Below, one piece after another: positions 57,201 to 64,000 of a DNA stretch of 64,000 nt. Position numbers and translations under genes: made by a program. Source of the DNA: Macrolepiota albuminosa (lineage: Eukaryota > Basidiomycota > Agaricomycetes > Agaricales > Agaricaceae). The stretch spans positions 422,258 to 486,257 of the forward strand of contig JAMWFC010000084.1 of assembly GCA_027475525.1 (NCBI GenBank). Direction: 5' to 3'. Each line of letters begins with the position of its first letter. The stretch's first letter is position 1. The notes under the pieces are model-generated. The model had not been told where the DNA came from, ran no database searches, and saw only the letters and a list, made by a program, of their open reading frames with translations.

Positions 57201-59107
57201 GTCCTTGTGATCAGTTAATTCCTAATTACCAATGAGCTGCAATGAGTCTAGACTGCACACACATGACTTGCGGCTCATAACTTCATTTACTTATAGTCAC
57301 CTAGATGACCACATGCCCCTGCCTTTCATTGTTGTGTTACGTATTTCGGGACAACCACCATGGCTGTGAAACTTCAGAGACAGAGCACCTGTATTACAAG
57401 GGTCTGCATGCTTTCTTCATATTTAATGAGGTAATACCCACTGCTATCGTTGTGATATGGGCAGTGTCAGGTTCTTCACTGCTACTTTTTAGTAAGAACA
57501 GATCCTACATTGATGATACTGAAACGTGTGACTGCAACCCATAATTACTGACGATCGTGCTGTACATCCTTGCAATTTCGTGATCTAAAAACAATGCTGG
57601 GAGAGAAGGATCCCTCGTGAGTTCGTTTTGCTATTAAACTTCATTTTCCATGGAATCCTTTCTGTTCATTCTTTGAGTTCCAAGCGTACGGCAAGTCTCA
57701 TCGAACGCTTTTCTTGCAGGCCATCAGTTCCCGATCACATCTAATTCATCAATTCCTAATCACTGAACCCTACTGTTTGTGGTTCCGTCCTGGATTTATC
57801 CATCAAAATACGATGATTTCAACGCTGAGAATCAAAAAGGGTGTGCAGAGCTCAGACCTGCCTGTATCGTTCAGGGTTACATTATATGCATGTGGTCCTG
57901 CGGCACGTTGACAGTTAGCGGCAGGGATGCCGCCGGGATCGTATACAACTTTGTAAATATTTCCACGGGTTGCCTAATCTCCCTCTCAAAACATCAAAGT
58001 CATTCTATTTCTTGTCATGGTTCACCAAAGCTTGCCTTAGGCTTCTGTAAGGCACTATCGGATGTTTTTATGCGGTGACCATATCAGATTGCCACAGGTC
58101 TGCAGTGTCAATTGTGGAAAATGGTGCAAATCAATCTTTCCGGGCCCTCGCGGCACATCACATCACTTTTTGGAATGCAGGGGACATGCCCTTTTGATCT
58201 TATGATAGAGTTTCGATAATTCACAAGCAATTGTCAGGTTGCCGCCGGATCTGACGAAGCGGGTTATATCCTGTTCGTCATGGGTGCCCTTTTGTTTGAG
58301 GGAAAACCATGTTAAGGGACCTAAGATGATACGATGTACTCAGAAGCACGTTTGAAAGCGATTATTGCGCTGCGTGTGCCCTATGTGCTTCAATGGTTGA
58401 CGATGTCTGTATCGGTTTTCGTGGGTCAAAAGACCCAAAAATAGTTAACGGTCCGGACCCTTGCTCATAAGCGAGACTGACGTTTTTCTACACAATCTAG
58501 GCAATGGGTGCAGGTTCGTCTTGCCAGATTCTGGAATTCTCCGTTGGAGAACTAAAAGGAAGGTAGGCACCTTGGATTTTTTGCACCCGAATACAGTGGT
58601 GAAAGATGGGCCGTTAACAGTCATGTGGAAGACTGTTATGCCGAATTACTCTCTAGCTCCACGGATATGAAGGTGCAGCAAAAAGTGAAACGGTTCCTGG
58701 ACGCTTCATTCTGTAGAAAGACGAGGATTCTGACCCTCAGAAAGAACAATACAAAGAGCTGAGGCCGTTACGTGCAGTTTATGATCTTTTATGATATGCA
58801 CATGGTCGACCTACTATCCCCATTCTGGGGTATGGAACAATGTCGGTCATGACGGAGTAGAATGTGCTGGACAGTTTACCCCAAAAGGCTCAGATCTTCC
58901 CATCGACCGAGATTGGAGTGCGCAGGGTCGGGCTCTCAAAATCAGGCATGAGGTGATTGGAGAGTGATTGCGGGCTGCGGCAAATGCCAGAAGTTTATAG
59001 ATGGCAGAACTGGGTAAAAATAAGTAAGAGCACCTCTTTCCTGGCAGACGCGTACGTAGGAGGACCCTGTGGACGATTGGCGACAGCGAGGCCTTGTACT
59101 ATTTAAG
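54263..59107. other. 4.8 kb without a supported gene
   Basis: No frame above about 100 codons and no recognisable domain. Short frames such as 57305-57544 (one hydrophobic stretch) and 55947-56228 (minus) cannot be joined with confidence. CpG is normal. Decayed genes or an unrecognised multi-exon gene are possible. Confidence 0.4.
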
Positions 59108-62100
59108 ATGATTTCACAGACTGCCGAATCGGGCCAGGACCAAGAGCGAGGACGCAAAGCCAATTCCGACTCGGATATGCAGGGACAGCTTGAACACCAT
59201 GAAAACCAAGTCTCCTCTCGAGATTCTTCATCCACGACAGCAGCCATGGACGACTCACAACCTGCTCCACCGTCCACGTCAACTGCACCGTACGTTGCGT
59301 ACCCATATTGCCTGTATCACGCTCACGCTTCAGTTTTACAGACAAATTCGTTCGAGGATAACGGTCGTTTGCGCAGAGGTCTTATCTCGCCACTATGTTA
59401 CCCGTTTCCGGCTCATTTTTTCTTGACAGTGTAAGCGGCTCAAGCTTAAATGTGACAGACGCATACCATGTGGGAGCTGTACAAAGCGTGATACTGTGTC
59501 GCGTTGTATCTATTCACCAGCGGCCGCAGAAAAGGTCGACCTACATTCCATCAATAACCGTCTTATACAGGTTGAAACGCTTCTCTCTATGATAACCTCT
59601 GGCAAGACTCCACCGCCATTCCAGTCGTCTTATCCACTCGCCCAGGTTCCTCTAGCCTCTTCACATACTGTGACAGCCCGACCGAGCCATGTCGCCTCTA
59701 ACACCGCCTCACCTATATCTATCCGTGTGCATGACCTTGTAAATATATGGCTGGCCCATTGTCAGCTCGACATCTTCACGACTGGTAACCACATTTCGCT
59801 CAAATCTCCACAGCAGGACGGTCCTTTCGTCAAGCTTGAGCAGTCATCTGTCGACCTTTTTCATCTCTCTGGTGATCTATATCACAAAGACACGTTCCTA
59901 ATAAATCAAGGGCCCCCGGCCAGCCGAAATGACACTTCGACTGCTCGACAAACTCTGCCTCCTCCCTACCTATATAATACACAATGCCAAGAGGAATCCT
60001 CGTATTCTGCTCAGGATCCATTCCCTTGCGAGCACACAGCCTCACAGGATAAATTCTCCTCTGTTTCCCCGTCAAGAAAGCCTTTCGCGACACCTGCTAT
60101 ATTTGACTATCTCCCGCATCCAGCTGTACGTATACGACTCTTAAATGGTGCCCGCTCAGCGATCCCGCATCTTTCTCTCCTTATTCATTGGACAAGAGTT
60201 GCTGAGCTTGCTGATACAGGTGTCGCCACCGCCCGGGTAGAGGAGGACTGTCAGGCATCTTCAGCGATTGCTGTCTTTGGCGCTCGTACAGCTTCCCGCT
60301 CTCCGTCGCCATCGCCTCTAGCTTCGTCGCGTTCCGCACCTGGTCTCCCCCTGTTCGCTTGTTTATGCTATTTGCTTGCTCTTGGGGCGCTGGAATCTCC
60401 CGGTGATACATCAGTGGATCATTCCTTCTTATACGCCCTAGCCGGCCAGGCGATTGGCGTCTGGGAGGAGTATAGAAGTTTTTCAGATGCGAAAGAGGAA
60501 GAGAACTATCTTGGCAGTGTTGACGAGTCAGTAGATGCGAGTAAGGCGAAGCAAGCAGAGGAGGAAAAAGACGACTTAGATCATGTGGTGGCGTTACTCC
60601 TTCAAGTCAAGTATCTACTGCGCATGGGGTCTGCGACGTCAGTGAAAGTCATGGCGGAGGCCGTTTTTCCTCTGGTATACATAATTTTTGAGTTTTTTTT
60701 TTGGTGGGACCTTACTTTTTTTCCAGATCGGCAAGTTGGTCAATGCCGCACGTAGACTTGGGCTTTCCCGTGATCCAGAGTCAGAAACAGGCGTACGAAA
60801 GAATACCAAGGCGGCTGATGAGAGGCAAAGGATGATTTGGTGGGATATCATGTTCTACGACATGTGAGTTGCCCGTGGTTTGTCACACTCTGGTTGTTTA
60901 TGTGAGGATTTATAGTTTTACTTCCGATGTTCTCGAGCAAACGCCTCTCATAACTTCGTACTCGTACGATACCAGATTACCCATCATTGCGCGTGTTCCC
61001 TCGCGTCTATCAAATTCTTGCAAGCAATCTCATGTAAACGCTGATGGAGATGACGAAGGTGGCCCATCCGCTGGACACGTAGATGAAGACGAGCGAGGTC
61101 CATTATTTGCTACAGCTAGTTGTCCCACCAAAGCACGGATACTCTCGCGTCTTATTCCTCCTTCAAAAACAAAGACCAAGACCAAGGTATGCTCTCCTAT
61201 ACTTGACGATGCAGAAACAGGGTTCTTTGGCGTTCGCTGCCGGTATGTTCTCTGTCTCAATCTCTCTCTACTCTCCCTTGACATCTAGACCTTCACAGCC
61301 TTACCCGCTTAGCTCAAACGGTGAAACGTCGTCTTGCTCATCCAGGCTGTGATTGCTGTACCTGCGAGAGCGGCTACACCCTCGACCAAGCCGTGAAAGT
61401 TGAAGCTGAGATCCGAGCCTGGGTCTCGGACCTCCCCTCCTCCCTTCGTCTCGAGTCTCATTCTACACCCGAAATCAAATGTGCGAAACATACAGCTATT
61501 GCTGCTGAACTTGCTGTCTTCGCAAATCGCATGATCATCTCTGTCTATGTACCTCTCATGCGGCCTCCACAAGACGGCGCTGCTTCATCAAGCACGAGCG
61601 TATATTCTGCTGCACACCCATGGAACCCTGCAAGCCGAGCAACACTTGATGCGGCGCAGAGTGTTGTGCGTGCCGCAAGGGTATTTCATCGTCTTTCTGG
61701 GAATGGAATATCCTTTATGTATGATTTCTATCCCTTGCAGAAGGCGGTGGTCGATGCTCTGATGATTTGCGCTCATTCTGGATTCGCGTCGACAAAGCCT
61801 GGGCGTACTGTGGTATTAGTTGAGGAAGTCAGTGTTGCTCTGGACGTGCTCGATGCGATTGGTACATCAGAAGGCAAAGTGTCGCGCCTGCTCGCGTCAC
61901 TGAAGAGGAGGATTGAGTCGGGTGATGTGTGTAGAAAGGGTGAGGAGAACACACTCAAAAGAAAGCGTGCTGGACTCGACGTGCCGCATGCTGTTGAACG
62001 AGTTAAGATGAATGGACATACGGAGGCGACGCCGATGGCTGTGGACTCGGACAGTCACCACGGGAAGGCAAGCGATAGTCTATCATCAGTGTCCCAGCAG

Positions 62101-63258
62101 CCTAATCGGCCTGTGATCCCGCCTTCGCCGCCGAGGCAGAACTCCGTGCCTCGTAGCAATAAAGGCAAGGACAGAAAGCACTCAAAAAAATCTCTGTATC
62201 CTGCTCTTGGTTACCGCGATCGAGAAAAGGATAGTACGCACTGGTTGATGAAAAAAATCAACGTGGCCAAGTTGGAGGGATCTATGTCCGAGGAGTTGCC
62301 TGTAGAGGATATGCATCCGAACAACTTCCAGTCTCAGCAACCATCTCCCATTCAGCATCCTATCAGTCAACCCATCGTGGACAATGGGTATCGCTCTAGG
62401 TCGTCATCTATATCACGCACATCTAGATTGCAGGCCAGTGAGTATCCTCAACACTACGCCGAAGAGCGGGAAGAGGATATCCACGCAAGTCAGCGTCGTC
62501 GATTTAGCATCAACGACGCCGGCCAGCACCAGGCCCATCAACTCCAACACCAACAATCGTTCACTCCTCCTCACTATATTCATAGCCAACCATCGTCCCG
62601 TACCGAGTCATATGAAGCACCCCGCAGTTTTGATCAACTCGGCAGGTCTTTCGATCAGGGCTCGACGAGTAGTGAGAGCACGTACGGCGGTCCACCGAGT
62701 CCATACGCCAATTCGAGCAGTGGACACTTATCTGCGGCCAGTTCGCCATATGGATCAGCGACTGGGCACCCGCATACACCCGTATTGTACCCATCCAGCA
62801 ATTCGCATCATTCCAGCCCACCAGAATTTGTCCAGCACTCTGCTGTCTCTAGTCCACAGACGTACTATCAATTGTCCTCAGCATACGAGCCTTACGAAGC
62901 ACAAGCGACGCAACAGCAGCAAATTCCCAAGGCGAGTACGACGGACAGCCCGATACCCGAGCATAACCAGGTTCCTACTCCTCCTGGCGAAGCGATGATA
63001 ACTCAGGTATCGCAGGCTCTCCCAGTCTACGAAAAGGCTATGTACGACATTGAGGCGCCCGTAGAACTTGTCCAGCAGCAGCAACATCAGATACACCATT
63101 ATCAAGTCTCAAGTGGGCGGGGTACACCCGTCGACCACCTACCAATGAACGCGTCGACGCCTGAGGCTTGGACGACAACTCAGTATATTCAATCACAACA
63201 ACCGCTTGCCGAACATCAAGACTCACAATATTGGTCTACAGGCCACATGTACTACTAG
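59108..63258 (+). CDS. Zn2Cys6 transcription factor with fungal transcription-factor domain
   Basis: Exons 59108-59289, 59342-59378, 59430-60674, 60727-60863, 60916-61242, 61299-63258; introns are 51-56 bp and in phase, giving 1295 residues. The binuclear zinc cluster spans residues 71-99 (CAEC, KRLKLKC, DRRIPCGSC, then TKRDTVSRC), C-x2-C-x6-C-x5-C-x2-C-x8-C, and is split by intron 2. A short linker helix follows (INNRLIQVETLLSMI). The regulatory domain runs from about 110 to 780, with RMIWWDIMFYD near 525-534 across intron 4. Residues 780-860 hold a basic stretch (SLKRRIESG, LKRKRAG). From 900 on the chain is Ser/Gln/Pro/Tyr-rich and probably disordered, typical of activation regions. Target genes are unknown. 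ATG 59108 was chosen; 59246 (MDDSQPAPP) is an alternative. Confidence 0.9.
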
Positions 63259-63805
63259 TAAAACTCTTCTAGAAGTCCGATCACGACTCCACTTCCTACA
63301 TGACCATGATCGAAGAAAATGTCGCTCATTAAACTCTATGCTTCGTTATGCTGCGTCGTTCATTTATGGTTTCCCTGTCTCCATATATCAAATACTTGAC
63401 TCGTTCGTATCTATGAAAGTTCTGTATTCACCAGCTCATTTATGACCGTTACGATCATATACCCTTACCCCCTGACACTCTTTAGAGGTAGTGGGACTTT
63501 TATACCTGGTTTTATTGCAGAACGTCCTGCATCTTATAGTAAGTTCCTTTCAGGTTCTGTCAGCCTAGCACTAATTGCTGATACGATGTTTTGCAGTTTG
63601 TTGATGAACTCTGCTGCCGCTCAACGTTCATTACCGCGAATAGATTCTCTTTGACTGTTGGATATGTACAGACTATCCATTTCTAATGTGGACATCTTAT
63701 CGTCCATTGTACGATGTATCTATTTCTTTTCTATCGGACACATGTGAACGCTTGCGATAAACCAGGCTCCTGCTACGATAAAATTATCCTTGAGAAAAAT
63801 ATTAA
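63259..63805. other. 3' flank of the regulator, no gene
   Basis: Ordinary intergenic sequence leading to the tRNA; nothing recognised. Confidence 0.5.
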
Positions 63806-63891
63806 GGGCACATGGTGTAGTTGGTTATCACGCCCGCTTAGCACCTGTAGGGTCTTGCGGGCGGTGCCCGGTTCAATTCCGGGTGTGTCCA
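63806..63891 (+). tRNA. tRNA-Ala (AGC), with intron
   Basis: GGGCACA pairs with TGTGTCC (one G-T), with discriminator A. The D arm contains TGGTGTAGTTGGTTATCA. Anticodon stem CCCGC pairs with GCGGG, and loop TTAGCA gives AGC. About 13 nt of intron follow. The B box is GGTTCAATTCC. TTTTT at 63893-63897 is the Pol III terminator. Confidence 0.9.
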
Positions 63892-63964
63892 GTTTTTGTG
63901 GCCCTTGTCTCACATTTGTGAGAAATGACGTCTGAGCGTTTTCTCAACCCTTAAGTCAACTATC

Positions 63965-64000
63965 ATGGAGTCCCTTCCCATCGATTTCTCGCATCCTGCT
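63965..64000 (+). CDS. Possible start of a further gene, cut by the window edge
   Basis: ATG at 63965 opens MESLPIDFSHPA and runs off the window. Too short to identify. Confidence 0.2.
   Translation, partial: MESLPIDFSHPA

Noticed and set aside
59830..60411. Minus-strand frames opposite the Zn2Cys6 gene
   Set aside because: Shadows of the coding strand.
61140..61215. Possible intron after SKTKTKTK in the Zn2Cys6 gene
   Set aside because: GTATGC and an AG are present, but splicing would break the frame; unspliced reading continues into the conserved ETGFFGVRC block.

Overview
The window looks like a chromosomal segment of a mushroom-forming basidiomycete (Agaricomycetes). The genes have many short introns (about 36-90 bp) with fungal GT-AG or GC-AG borders. 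tRNA genes carry introns. The recognisable proteins are typical of this group: a thaumatin-like protein with 16 cysteines, SNF5 with a C-terminal GATA-type finger, a Zn2Cys6 factor with a fungal transcription-factor domain, and F-box-like singletons. All assignments rest on reading the sequence and on recalled family features; no database was searched.

Layout. 0-5 kb: transposon debris (solo LTRs of two families, a non-LTR RNase H fragment, a Tc1 fragment). 5.1-12.7 kb: tRNA-His, a triose-phosphate-transporter-type carrier, an F-box-like gene, a hAT tail and an 11-exon thaumatin-like gene. 12.7-16.6 kb: unexplained sequence, then a decayed reverse-transcriptase element that abuts the 5' end of SNF5. 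16.6-20.3 kb: SNF5. 21.2-21.8 kb: two tandem tRNA-Pro genes. 21.8-37.6 kb: an AT-rich, CpG-poor repeat block with four more solo LTRs, a dead RT element and a dead Tc1/mariner element. 37.6-39.3 kb: a complete gag-only Ty1/copia-type element with both LTRs, target-site duplication and copia-type primer site. 39.3-45.6 kb: a second F-box-like gene and two broken genes. 45.6-50.2 kb: SEC11, a divergent folate-synthesis gene, tRNA-His and a BAG-domain gene. 50.2-52.4 kb: nothing clear. 52.4-54.3 kb: the Obg GTPase MTG2, disrupted as assembled. 54.3-59.1 kb: nothing clear. 59.1-63.3 kb: Zn2Cys6 regulator. 63.8 kb: tRNA-Ala.

The functional genes are housekeeping and unrelated to each other: chromatin remodelling, ER signal-peptide cleavage, folate synthesis, Hsp70 co-chaperone, mitochondrial ribosome assembly and transcription. 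No metabolic cluster is visible.

The most useful observations are these: the gag-only copia-type element, whose two LTRs differ only by transitions, mostly at CpG sites; two unrelated, exact 77-bp tandem duplications that look like assembly overlaps and of which one damages MTG2; a 7-nt microexon in the thaumatin-like gene; and a folate enzyme that lacks the aldolase domain usual in fungi.
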